Shown: one piece after another, positions 1-6,934 of the stretch | Layout of the letters: every line of letters begins with the position of its first letter | How positions within the stretch are numbered: position 1 is the first letter of the stretch | From: Bacteroidota bacterium | GTDB taxonomy: Bacteria; Bacteroidota; Bacteroidia; Flavobacteriales; Flavobacteriaceae | DNA length: 7,432 nt | Reading direction: 5' to 3' | Assembly (NCBI GenBank): GCA_018656255.1 | Contig: JABHYI010000294.1 | Location: 1-7,432 of the forward strand | Program-made: the position numbers and the translations under genes | Notes under the pieces: model-generated | What the model saw: the letters and a program-made list of their open reading frames with translations, nothing else | Database searches by the model: none | What the model was told of the DNA's origin: nothing

Positions 1-1045
1 GACTCACTAGTTGTCCCGCATAAAAGGGTAGGTTTCTTGTCTGGAAATTAGACATGCTACTATTTTGCAATCCAACGAGTAAACCTCCCTCCACAAGTAA
101 TTTAGGGAGTTTGTAAGGCAAATCATAATGATCATCCGCGCTTTTTGGAAGTGCATGTGTTTGCTGAACCAGAACGGGGATATCATGCTGCTTTAAAAAA
201 GGAATTATTTTGTATCCTTGATAGGCTCCAATTAAAACAATTTTATCTATTCCAGCTTGCTTACTAAGTGTAATAGCATCTATAATTTCTTTCTCTCCAT
301 CTGCATACACATATAGTTTTTTAGACCCATCAAATAGTCCTTGCATAGCCTTTAAAGATTCATTTGCTGCTTGGTCTTCTCCAGAGCCAAAGGCTTTAGA
401 ACTTTTAAGGTAGGTGGTTATTTTTTGTGTTTGTTTGGTGTAGTTTTTATTAGGTTGGTACCCTCTAGACTCTCCAGCCCACCATCTACCTCTTCTAAAG
501 GTACTTGGCCAATGCAGGTGTATGCCATCATCTGTTTTTATAGCGGCATCTTCCCAGTTCCAGGCATCAAACTGAACAATAGATGAACTTCCAGAGATTG
601 TACCACCTTGTGGTGTAATTTGGCCAATCAGTACACCATTTGGGCGCATAGATTCTACCACTTTACTCTCTGCATTGTAGGCAATGATACTTCTGATGTG
701 AGGTATCATATCACCAATTTCGTCCTGATCATTACTTGCTCTTACCGCATTCACTTCAATAAGTCCTAATGATTTTGCAGGTGCTATAAAGCCAGGGTAT
801 ACATGTTTGCCTGTTGCATTTATAATAGTCCCTTTAGCGCTTACGCTAGAAGTTCCAACGGCTGTTAAAATTCCATTTTCAAAAATAATGGTTGCGTTTT
901 CAATGGTATTTCCATTACCAATATGAGCTGTGGCTCCAGTAATGGTTATGGCTCCTTTTTGAGAAGGAGCAGGGGTCTGTTGTGCGGCTACAGATAATCC
1001 AGTTATAGCCGTTATTACAATAAATAAGTGTCTTAATGTGTTCAT
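1..1045 (-). CDS. Exported amidohydrolase-like protein lacking metal ligands (3' end outside window)
   Basis: The frame is open from an ATG at 1045 to the left edge, giving 348 codons with no stop, so the C-terminus is missing. Residues 1-21 form a signal peptide (LFIVITAITGLSVAAQ), implying export. Residues 32-87 are the N-terminal β-sandwich plus first barrel strand of a COG1228-type amidohydrolase (NATIIFENG, then ATGKHVYPGFI). The expected D-x-H-x-H is replaced by A-P-A-K-S at 88-92. Aligning to the active half of the neighbouring protein, the β5 His becomes A248, the β6 His becomes G273 (IGAYQGYK matches THILEGYK) and the β8 Asp becomes about S329 (LQNSSM). The fold is therefore recognisable but the binuclear metal site is gone, and hydrolase activity is doubtful. 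The gene starts 21 bp after the stop of the 989-codon gene with no visible promoter, so the two are probably co-transcribed. Automatic annotation would call it an amidohydrolase. A scaffold or substrate-binding role is inference. Confidence 0.9.
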   Translation of the reverse strand, partial: MNTLRHLFIVITAITGLSVAAQQTPAPSQKGAITITGATAHIGNGNTIENATIIFENGILTAVGTSSVSAKGTIINATGKHVYPGFIAPAKSLGLIEVNAVRASNDQDEIGDMIPHIRSIIAYNAESKVVESMRPNGVLIGQITPQGGTISGSSSIVQFDAWNWEDAAIKTDDGIHLHWPSTFRRGRWWAGESRGYQPNKNYTKQTQKITTYLKSSKAFGSGEDQAANESLKAMQGLFDGSKKLYVYADGEKEIIDAITLSKQAGIDKIVLIGAYQGYKIIPFLKQHDIPVLVQQTHALPKSADDHYDLPYKLPKLLVEGGLLVGLQNSSMSNFQTRNLPFYAGQLVS

Positions 1046-1066
1046 AATATATACGTGCTATGGTTA

Positions 1067-4036
1067 TTAAAATTCTGTGTCACAGTGAAAATTCTTGTTT
1101 GTTTTTTTGACAGGGGGTTTTGTTTTACCTCCATTTTCCTTTTCATTAAGCATCATGGTCATTAGCATGTTTCTCTCTGCTGATATAGCTGTTCTCTTTT
1201 GCTTATCTAAGTCCAAATCAAAATAGGTTTTTCCTTCTATAATGGTTTTTTCTGCCTTAGAATATACAGACATAGGGTGGCCATTCCACAACACTAAATC
1301 TGCATCTTTTCCTACCTTAATACTCCCAACTCTATGGTCTAAATGCAATAGCTTTGCTGGGTTTATCGTTACTGTTTTCCAAGCCTCTTGCTCGGTCATA
1401 CCACCGTATTTGAAAGTTTTTGCAGCCTCTTGGTTTAAGCGTCTAGACATTTCGCCATCATCACTATTAATGGCTACAGTGACCCCTTGAGAGGCCATAA
1501 TAGCTGCATTGTAAGGGATGGCATCATTCACTTCATACTTATAGGCCCACCAGTCACTAAATGTAGAGGCGCCCACACCATGAGCCGCCATTTTATCTGC
1601 TACTTTATATCCCTCTAATATGTGTGTGAATGTGTTGATGCGAAAATTAAATTTTTCGGCAACTTTCATGAGCATGTTAATCTCGCTTTGCACATAACTG
1701 TGGCAACTTATAAAACGCTCACCGTTTAAAATTTCGGCCAATGTTTCCAGTTCAGCATCTTTGCGGTAGGGTTTGCCACTTTTTTTCAATTCATCGTAGG
1801 CTTTAGCTCTATTAAAGTAGTTAACATACAATTGCTCCACACCCATACGGGTTTGAGGAAAACGACTGTAACTCTCCCAGTTAGATTGTTTTACATTTTC
1901 TCCTAGTGCAAACTTGATAAATTTAGGGCTGTTATCATAAATTAGTCCATCTGCATCTTCTCCCCATTTTAGTTTTAAAATGGCAGAACGCCCACCAATG
2001 GGGTTTGCTGATCCATGAAGTATCTGTATGGAGGTAACCCCACCCGCTAGGTTGCGGTAAATGTTTACATCTTCAGGGTCTACAACATCTTCTATGGTAA
2101 CCTCTGCAGAGGAGTTTTGCCCTCCCTCATTAATAGAGAGTGCTGCAATATGGCTGTGTTCATCTATAATCCCCGCTGTAAGATGTTTACCTGTTGCATC
2201 AATTTCTATAGCACCTTTAGAAGATAGATTTTTTCCAATTTTAGATATTTTACCATTTTTTACAAGTACATCGGTATTTTTTAAAATTCCTTCTGCCTCA
2301 CTAGTCCAAACCGTTGCGTTTTTAAACAGTAGGGTTTGCTCTCTTGGCTGAGTTGTATTTCCTAGACCTACATTTGGATAGGTTATAGGCATAATCTCAC
2401 GAAGGGCACCTTTAGTTGCAGTGTCTTTGTTTTTATCTGAAATATCTTTGGCAACCCCCATATTTCTATTTGCATTAAAGGTAGTTTCTATACCACTAGG
2501 CAGTACTGCTTTGCCTGTAAAGCTCATCGTGTTTTTTTCAATAATAGCGGTTGTGCGGTACACATCATTCGTCTCTTTATTAGTGAAAGAAAGAGTTATC
2601 CAGTTGTCTTTATAGGTTAGTTTTGCAGAAAAATCTGCTTCACCAAGTGTTATTTTAGCTTTTGGTTTTGCGGCTTCTCCAGAGATTTCTAGTGCATAAC
2701 TAAGCCCTGCTAAGGCTAGGTTGTAAGATCCTCTTATATCTGTTTGATCCATGGTATTGATAACACTTCTTATTCCTTGTACCCAGTTTTCGTGGAGTGT
2801 AGTACCCTTTTCAAATAAAGGGCCAGAGGTAATCAAAAAATTGGCATATTTTCCATTATCTAGTGATCCTACCTTATCGCTAATTTGAAGCATACGTGCA
2901 GGCTCAGTGGTCAGTGCCTCTAGGGCTTTTGTTTTATCTAAACCATATTTAATAGCAACTAAAAGATCTTTAGTAAAATCTTTTGGTTTTTTAGACTTAA
3001 AGGTGGTCAGGGCAAAAGGCACTGCGTTGTCTTGTAATGCTTTTGGATTTGTTGGTGCTTGGTTCCAGGCGCGCATATCTTCTAGAGATAGGTAACTAGC
3101 CATATAAGGGTTACTTACATCATAGGGGTCTGGAAAATTTAATGGGATAATATAACTCGCATTGGTTGCCTTTGTTTGTTGTATCATTTCATACTCATCA
3201 CCGCCACCAACAATGAGGTAGTTAATTCCAAACTGATTTCCAATTTTGGCTGCCCTTAAGTTGTTGCTTTTGTTTCCTGCCTCGAAGATGGATACTTTGT
3301 ATTTGGTTTTAAGCAAGGCTTCTAATGATCTGTCTTTGGTAGGTATGTTTCCTTTTTCATACCAATTTGCATCGTGATATACTTGACGCAAAAGCGCCAT
3401 GGCTCCCATAAGAGATCCTGGGTATGATTGTCTACTAGTTACGCTTTTAGAAAATGAATAGTGCTGTGCTAACGCGTCATCAATAATGCGCATTGCCTGG
3501 TTGCCTTGATCGTTAAGTGCTACAAGGAGTCCTGTACCACGTGCAATACCGTCCATGCTGTGGGTGTTTACAAGACCAAAACCTTCCTTACGCATTGCTT
3601 TTGCTGTTTTTGAGTCATAGGTGAAATGATCTATGGCGTTTTTCTCTGGCATGATATGGTCATTCCAGTAAAATCCATCTCGTGATGCTCCGTATTGGGG
3701 AGAACGACCTCCTCCAGAGCTGCGCTCAGGATTTTTAACACCAAAGTTTGTGTACGAATCTATAAATGAAGGGTATATATATTTTCCTTCCAGATTTACC
3801 ACAACAGTATTGCTTGGAATAGTTACGTTTTTACCAGAGGCTATTACTTTTCCTTGTTTAATAAGTAGGGTTGCATTATTTATTTTGTTTGTTGGAGAGA
3901 CAAATAATGTTGCATTAGTAAAAGCAGTGTATTGCGCATTGTTTTCTTTTACGCCATCGTTTTTAGGAAAGTATTCTTGTGAAATACCCATTTGCGAAAT
4001 ACAAAGAACAAGCAACAGCAGTATGTTTTTTTTCAT
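1067..4036 (-). CDS. Exported tandem amidohydrolase: inactive N-terminal half, metal-binding C-terminal half
   Basis: This 989-residue protein begins with a signal peptide (residues 1-20, ILLLLVLCISQMGISQ), so it is probably periplasmic or exported. Residues about 40-425 form a first amidohydrolase-like barrel in which D-x-H-x-H has become DSYTN (93-97). The other expected ligands are also absent (A253, G277, F346). Residues about 430-560 are a β-rich linker domain of the type often seen between or after such barrels. Residues about 568-940 form a second barrel with a full imidazolonepropionase/Xaa-Pro-dipeptidase-like site: DEHSH (H627, H629), CHS (H779), THILEGYK (H805) and NSDD (D859). It closes with the usual NPAKLLHLDHRVGSIKVGKD segment. 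The tail (about 965-989) is Lys/Pro-rich and ends in NFHCDTEF. The substrate is unknown; a cyclic amide or dipeptide would fit the family. ATG 4036 places the signal peptide correctly. The gene is first of a pair with the gene starting at 1045. Confidence 0.95.
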   Translation of the reverse strand: MKKNILLLLVLCISQMGISQEYFPKNDGVKENNAQYTAFTNATLFVSPTNKINNATLLIKQGKVIASGKNVTIPSNTVVVNLEGKYIYPSFIDSYTNFGVKNPERSSGGGRSPQYGASRDGFYWNDHIMPEKNAIDHFTYDSKTAKAMRKEGFGLVNTHSMDGIARGTGLLVALNDQGNQAMRIIDDALAQHYSFSKSVTSRQSYPGSLMGAMALLRQVYHDANWYEKGNIPTKDRSLEALLKTKYKVSIFEAGNKSNNLRAAKIGNQFGINYLIVGGGDEYEMIQQTKATNASYIIPLNFPDPYDVSNPYMASYLSLEDMRAWNQAPTNPKALQDNAVPFALTTFKSKKPKDFTKDLLVAIKYGLDKTKALEALTTEPARMLQISDKVGSLDNGKYANFLITSGPLFEKGTTLHENWVQGIRSVINTMDQTDIRGSYNLALAGLSYALEISGEAAKPKAKITLGEADFSAKLTYKDNWITLSFTNKETNDVYRTTAIIEKNTMSFTGKAVLPSGIETTFNANRNMGVAKDISDKNKDTATKGALREIMPITYPNVGLGNTTQPREQTLLFKNATVWTSEAEGILKNTDVLVKNGKISKIGKNLSSKGAIEIDATGKHLTAGIIDEHSHIAALSINEGGQNSSAEVTIEDVVDPEDVNIYRNLAGGVTSIQILHGSANPIGGRSAILKLKWGEDADGLIYDNSPKFIKFALGENVKQSNWESYSRFPQTRMGVEQLYVNYFNRAKAYDELKKSGKPYRKDAELETLAEILNGERFISCHSYVQSEINMLMKVAEKFNFRINTFTHILEGYKVADKMAAHGVGASTFSDWWAYKYEVNDAIPYNAAIMASQGVTVAINSDDGEMSRRLNQEAAKTFKYGGMTEQEAWKTVTINPAKLLHLDHRVGSIKVGKDADLVLWNGHPMSVYSKAEKTIIEGKTYFDLDLDKQKRTAISAERNMLMTMMLNEKENGGKTKPPVKKTNKNFHCDTEF

Positions 4037-4064
4037 AGCATTGAAAATTTATTGTTTTTTTTCT

Positions 4065-4092
4065 TAAAGATACCAATATATGGCATCCAAAA
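4065..4092 (-). promoter_or_regulatory. Candidate promoter of the amidohydrolase pair
   Basis: Read on the minus strand, TATCTTTA (4072-4065) matches the Bacteroidota -7 consensus TAnnTTTG at all but the last base. It is preceded by TTTTG (4092-4088) with a 15-base spacer, shorter than the usual spacing of about 19. It would start transcription some 20-25 bases before ATG 4036. The position is sensible, in a 115-bp gap after the DUF3810 gene, but the match is imperfect in AT-rich DNA. Transcription reading through from the DUF3810 gene is the alternative. Confidence 0.3.
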
Positions 4093-4151
4093 GGGTATGT
4101 GTGGTTGTTAAAAAAATCATAATTGAAATTTTAAAATATTTTAAGCAAACC

Positions 4152-5222
4152 TTATAATGGTTTATTGTCAAAATAATTCACCATCAGTGCCACCATATAA
4201 CTGTATGTTTTAATTCCTTTGGGCTGGTTGTTTGCTTTTAAAAATAAATTGTACCAGGCCTTAGATAGTTCTTCCATGGGGTTGTCATAGCTGTCCCAGA
4301 AATCACGCATTTCTTTATAGCTTTTTAAAATTCCAGGATGTATAGTTTCTAATGTTTCCAGGTATAGCTCTCTATCTCTGTAGGATAATTCATTTACACA
4401 ATACCGAAGTGCGAAAATATATCCTGTGTATTTAATGTAGGTGTCATCATTGTGTATTGCTGCAAGAGTGGCTATAAAGTTGGCCTCGTTTTCTTTTGCG
4501 TACCCCAACTGGTGTGCCTGTTCATGACAAGCCACTACCGGAAATTTATAAGACTTTATAAGTCCATTTACTTGCGCTTCTCCAGAGAACGGATTTAAAT
4601 AACCACTATACCCCATGTAGGTAAGGCCCAGACTCCAAAGGCTTTTTTTGACACTTGTTGGCTCTAGGGACAAATCGGTAAAGGTTTTTTGAAGATTTGT
4701 ATAACTGTTTTGTGTCATATCAAGCATTTGCTTTTGAGAGTAAGGCAAGTCTATCTTTACCGAATCTGCATATCCCAGTGCGTTATGAAGTTCATTAGAT
4801 TTTTTAATTACTCTGTTGGTAATATCTATGAGCTGCTCGGTGGTGTAGTCATTGCCTAGATTTAGTGATGTATGTAAGGGCTCTCGGTAATAATTAAAAC
4901 CCCATAATAGATGAAACATAAAATACACCACAGATAGGTGGGCTGTAATTTCAAAAACCAACTTTACAGGCTCATACCTAAAGGCTTTAAAGTTTTTATA
5001 AATCCAACGTACCGCAACTATAAAAATTAAGGTATAAAAAACATCTCCCACAGAAAAAGGCACCCAGCCCCATAGGCTTCTAGCTATTTTTCCAATCCAG
5101 GGATATAGCCCTAGACTATACCATTTTTCTATAAATGCGGGATAGTGTTTTAAAAACTGTATCAATACAATTTGCACGGGCAGTAGCAGCGCAATAATAA
5201 GTGTAGATTTCTTTTTAAACAT
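4152..5222 (-). CDS. DUF3810 membrane protein with HExxH zinc-peptidase motif
   Basis: This 356-residue protein resembles the DUF3810 family, recognised from WYSLGLYPWIGKIARSLWG, the PFSVGD segment, YYREPLH and TYMGYSGYLNPFSGEAQVN. Hydrophobic stretches at about 8-25, 56-74 and 88-108 suggest three N-terminal membrane helices followed by a large soluble domain. That domain holds CHEQAHQLGY (H233, E234, H237), an HExxH metalloprotease signature, followed by ENEANF, where E244 or E246 could be the third zinc ligand. No cleavable signal peptide is evident, so it should sit in the inner membrane. The substrate is unknown, and peptidase activity is inferred from the motif only. ATG 5222 gives the expected short basic N-terminus (MFKKKS) before the first helix. 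The gene is divergent from pepD, and the amidohydrolase pair follows it on the same strand after 115 bp. The length is about what I would expect for this family. Confidence 0.88.
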   Translation of the reverse strand: MFKKKSTLIIALLLPVQIVLIQFLKHYPAFIEKWYSLGLYPWIGKIARSLWGWVPFSVGDVFYTLIFIVAVRWIYKNFKAFRYEPVKLVFEITAHLSVVYFMFHLLWGFNYYREPLHTSLNLGNDYTTEQLIDITNRVIKKSNELHNALGYADSVKIDLPYSQKQMLDMTQNSYTNLQKTFTDLSLEPTSVKKSLWSLGLTYMGYSGYLNPFSGEAQVNGLIKSYKFPVVACHEQAHQLGYAKENEANFIATLAAIHNDDTYIKYTGYIFALRYCVNELSYRDRELYLETLETIHPGILKSYKEMRDFWDSYDNPMEELSKAWYNLFLKANNQPKGIKTYSYMVALMVNYFDNKPL

Positions 5223-5254
5223 GATAGCAAAATACTAAATCCATCTTAAAATAA

Positions 5255-5369
5255 AATCAATAGTTACAGGTATTTACTATTTGATTAATTCATTGGTTTT
5301 AACTCCATAAATCTTACTTGCTACTATAAAATCTTAGCTTAAAATCAAGGTTTAAAAAAAATCAAATAG
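5255..5369. repeat. Three copies of an AATCAAATAG-like motif in the divergent intergenic region
   Basis: AATCAAATAG occurs exactly at 5360-5369 on the plus strand and, inverted, at 5277-5286 (CTATTTGATT). A one-base-shorter copy, AATCAATAG, lies at 5255-5263 and forms an imperfect inverted repeat with the 5277-5286 copy. The first and third copies share a longer context, AAAATCAA(A)TAG(G)TTAC. The 5360-5369 copy ends 2 bases before the pepD -7 element. A regulator site shared by the two divergent genes is possible, but the region is AT-rich and chance remains a real alternative. Confidence 0.35.
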
Positions 5370-5371
5370 GT

Positions 5372-5379
5372 TACCTTTG
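5372..5379 (+). promoter_or_regulatory. Bacteroidota -7 promoter element (TAnnTTTG) of pepD
   Basis: TACCTTTG at 5372-5379 matches the Flavobacteria/Bacteroides -7 consensus TAnnTTTG exactly. It lies 24 bases before the ATG at 5404, which predicts a leader of about 18-20 bases. No clear TTG -33 element stands at the usual spacing; the nearest candidate is the GGTTT at 5349-5353. The TTG at 5377-5379, which opens the longest possible reading frame, lies inside this element and is therefore unlikely to be a translation start. Confidence 0.6.
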
Positions 5380-5403
5380 TATTTCAATTTTAATGACAAT
5401 ACA

Positions 5404-6855
5404 ATGAGTGATGCTATAAGAAACCTATCTCCAAAACCGCTTTGGAATAAATTTGCAGATTTAAATGCAGTACCACGCCCTTCAAAAAAAGAACAGCGTG
5501 TGATTAAGTTTATCAAAGATTTTGGCGCCTCTTTAGGGCTTCAAACCATTGAAGATGAGGTAGGAAATGTTATTATAAAAAAACCTGCCACCTCTGGTAT
5601 GGAAAATAGAAAAGCTATTGTGATGCAATCTCATTTGGATATGGTGCATCAAAAAAACAGTGATACGGTATTTGATTTTGACACACAAGGCATACAGATG
5701 TATGTAGATGGAGATTGGGTTCGGGCCAATGGAACAACTCTAGGGGCAGATAATGGGCTAGGAGTAGCAACTATTATGGCTGTTTTAGATAGTGACACCA
5801 TTGCTCATCCAGCCATTGAAGCGCTTTTTACCATAGACGAAGAAACTGGTATGACGGGAGCCATTGGCCTAAAAGGTGGTTTGCTTGAAGGTGAAATTTT
5901 ACTTAACCTAGATACAGAAGAAGATGATGAAATAGGAGTAGGGTGCGCCGGTGGTGTAGATGTTACTGCAAGTGGTAGTTACCATCAAATTCCAGCTCCA
6001 AATGGGCAAGGGTATCGTATTATTGTAAAGGGCCTACAAGGAGGACACAGTGGGATGGATATTATTAAAGGTTTAGGAAATGCAAATAAAATGATGAATC
6101 GTTTATTGGCTGCAAATAAAGATATTGCTCATATTGCATCTCTTGCCGGCGGATCACTTAGAAATGCAATTCCTAGAGAGAGTACTGCCACTGTAGTAGT
6201 TAAAACTCAAGATATTTCTGAGTTTGTATTGCAGATGGAGAAAATTCAATTTAACCTGGTTGAGGAGTACAGATTGCTTGAGCCAGATTTAACCATAGAA
6301 ACTCAGAAAATAGACGCTCCACAGATGGTTATGGCTCCAAAGGATCAAACTGCATTTATAAATGCAGTGTACGCAACCCATAATGGTGTCTATAGAATGA
6401 GTCCAGCCATTGAGGGCCTTGTAGAGACCTCAAATAATATTGCGAAAATTTCTGTTAAAGATGCAACCCTGAAAATTGAATGCCTTACTAGATCTTCTGT
6501 AGATTCTTCCAAGGATGATATGGCGGCAACATTAACATCCGTTTTTGAGTTGGCAGGGTATGATGTGGATTGCAGTGGTCATTATCCTGGATGGGCTCCA
6601 AATATGGACAGTGCTATTCTACAAGTTGTAGAGTCTTTATACATTTCTCTTCATGGAGAAAAGCCTAATGTGGCTGCTTGTCATGCAGGTTTGGAGTGCG
6701 GTATATTAGGACAAAACTATCCAAAGATGGACATGATAAGTTTTGGACCTACCATTAAAGGAGCACATTCTCCAGATGAGCGTGCGAGCATATCAAGCGC
6801 ACAAAAATATTGGAACTTTGTTTTAGAGATATTAAAAAACATACCACTTACATAA
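5404..6855 (+). CDS. pepD: Cytosolic aminoacyl-histidine / non-specific dipeptidase (M20C)
   Basis: This is a 483-residue PepD-family zinc dipeptidase, close to the roughly 485 residues of E. coli PepD. It cleaves a broad range of dipeptides, including Xaa-His, in the cytoplasm, and no signal peptide is present. The metal and catalytic residues are in place: SHLDM (H77, with D79), GADNG (D116), IDEETG (E146 general base, E147 ligand), LNLD (D170) and GAHSPDER (H455). The central lid/dimerisation domain runs roughly 187-395 and includes GGHSG (213-217). The C-terminal lobe has HYPGWAPN and CHAGLECG. The start is placed at ATG 5404 because MSDAIRNLSPKPLW is the normal family N-terminus. The nine extra codons of the longer frame begin with a TTG inside the promoter element. 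No Shine-Dalgarno sequence is visible, as usual in this phylum. The gene stands alone, divergent from the DUF3810 gene, and ends 23 bases before a terminator. Confidence 0.96.
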   Translation: MSDAIRNLSPKPLWNKFADLNAVPRPSKKEQRVIKFIKDFGASLGLQTIEDEVGNVIIKKPATSGMENRKAIVMQSHLDMVHQKNSDTVFDFDTQGIQMYVDGDWVRANGTTLGADNGLGVATIMAVLDSDTIAHPAIEALFTIDEETGMTGAIGLKGGLLEGEILLNLDTEEDDEIGVGCAGGVDVTASGSYHQIPAPNGQGYRIIVKGLQGGHSGMDIIKGLGNANKMMNRLLAANKDIAHIASLAGGSLRNAIPRESTATVVVKTQDISEFVLQMEKIQFNLVEEYRLLEPDLTIETQKIDAPQMVMAPKDQTAFINAVYATHNGVYRMSPAIEGLVETSNNIAKISVKDATLKIECLTRSSVDSSKDDMAATLTSVFELAGYDVDCSGHYPGWAPNMDSAILQVVESLYISLHGEKPNVAACHAGLECGILGQNYPKMDMISFGPTIKGAHSPDERASISSAQKYWNFVLEILKNIPLT

Positions 6856-6878
6856 TTATAGTATCAACTTGATGTAAT

Positions 6879-6916
6879 AAAAAAAAAGCCCGACGGTAAA
6901 TCCGTCGGGCTTTTTT
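6879..6916. terminator. Bidirectional rho-independent terminator
   Basis: A perfect 9-bp GC-rich stem, GCCCGACGG (6888-6896) and CCGTCGGGC (6902-6910), encloses a 5-base loop. It is flanked by A9 (6879-6887) and T6 (6911-6916), with a further T7 at 6921-6927. The symmetric A and T tracts let it work in both directions, ending pepD (stop 6855) on the plus strand and the convergent FKBP gene (stop 6935) on the minus strand. Confidence 0.95.
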
Positions 6917-6934
6917 ATGTTTTTTTAAATGATA

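Noticed and set aside
371..586. Plus-strand open frame of 71 codons
   Set aside because: It lies antisense within the amidohydrolase-like gene, has no recognisable domain or upstream signal, and is composed like a shadow frame. The same reasoning excludes the plus-strand frames at 1242-1490, 2061-2351, 2421-2615, 2907-3095, 3750-4067 and 6942-7145.
1067..1450. Possibility that the 989-codon gene and the next gene are one gene split by a frameshift
   Set aside because: The downstream protein has its own signal peptide and a complete barrel start, and the upstream protein ends naturally after a full barrel and tail, so they are two genes.
4026..4062. Two runs of eight A (minus strand) around the start of the 989-codon gene, one directly after the ATG, considered as a phase-variation switch
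   Set aside because: Lys codons after the start are normal in signal peptides of AT-rich Bacteroidota, and eight bases is short for a variable tract. There is no independent sign of switching.
4131..4144. Perfect palindrome TTAAAATATTTTAA just after the DUF3810 stop, considered as a terminator or operator
   Set aside because: It is made only of A and T, has no GC stem or loop, and such palindromes are frequent in this base composition.
5308..5341. Imperfect direct repeat ATAAATCTTACTTG and ATAAAATCTTAGCTT upstream of pepD
   Set aside because: The copies differ by an indel and a substitution in AT-rich DNA and have no symmetry or spacing that suggests a binding site.
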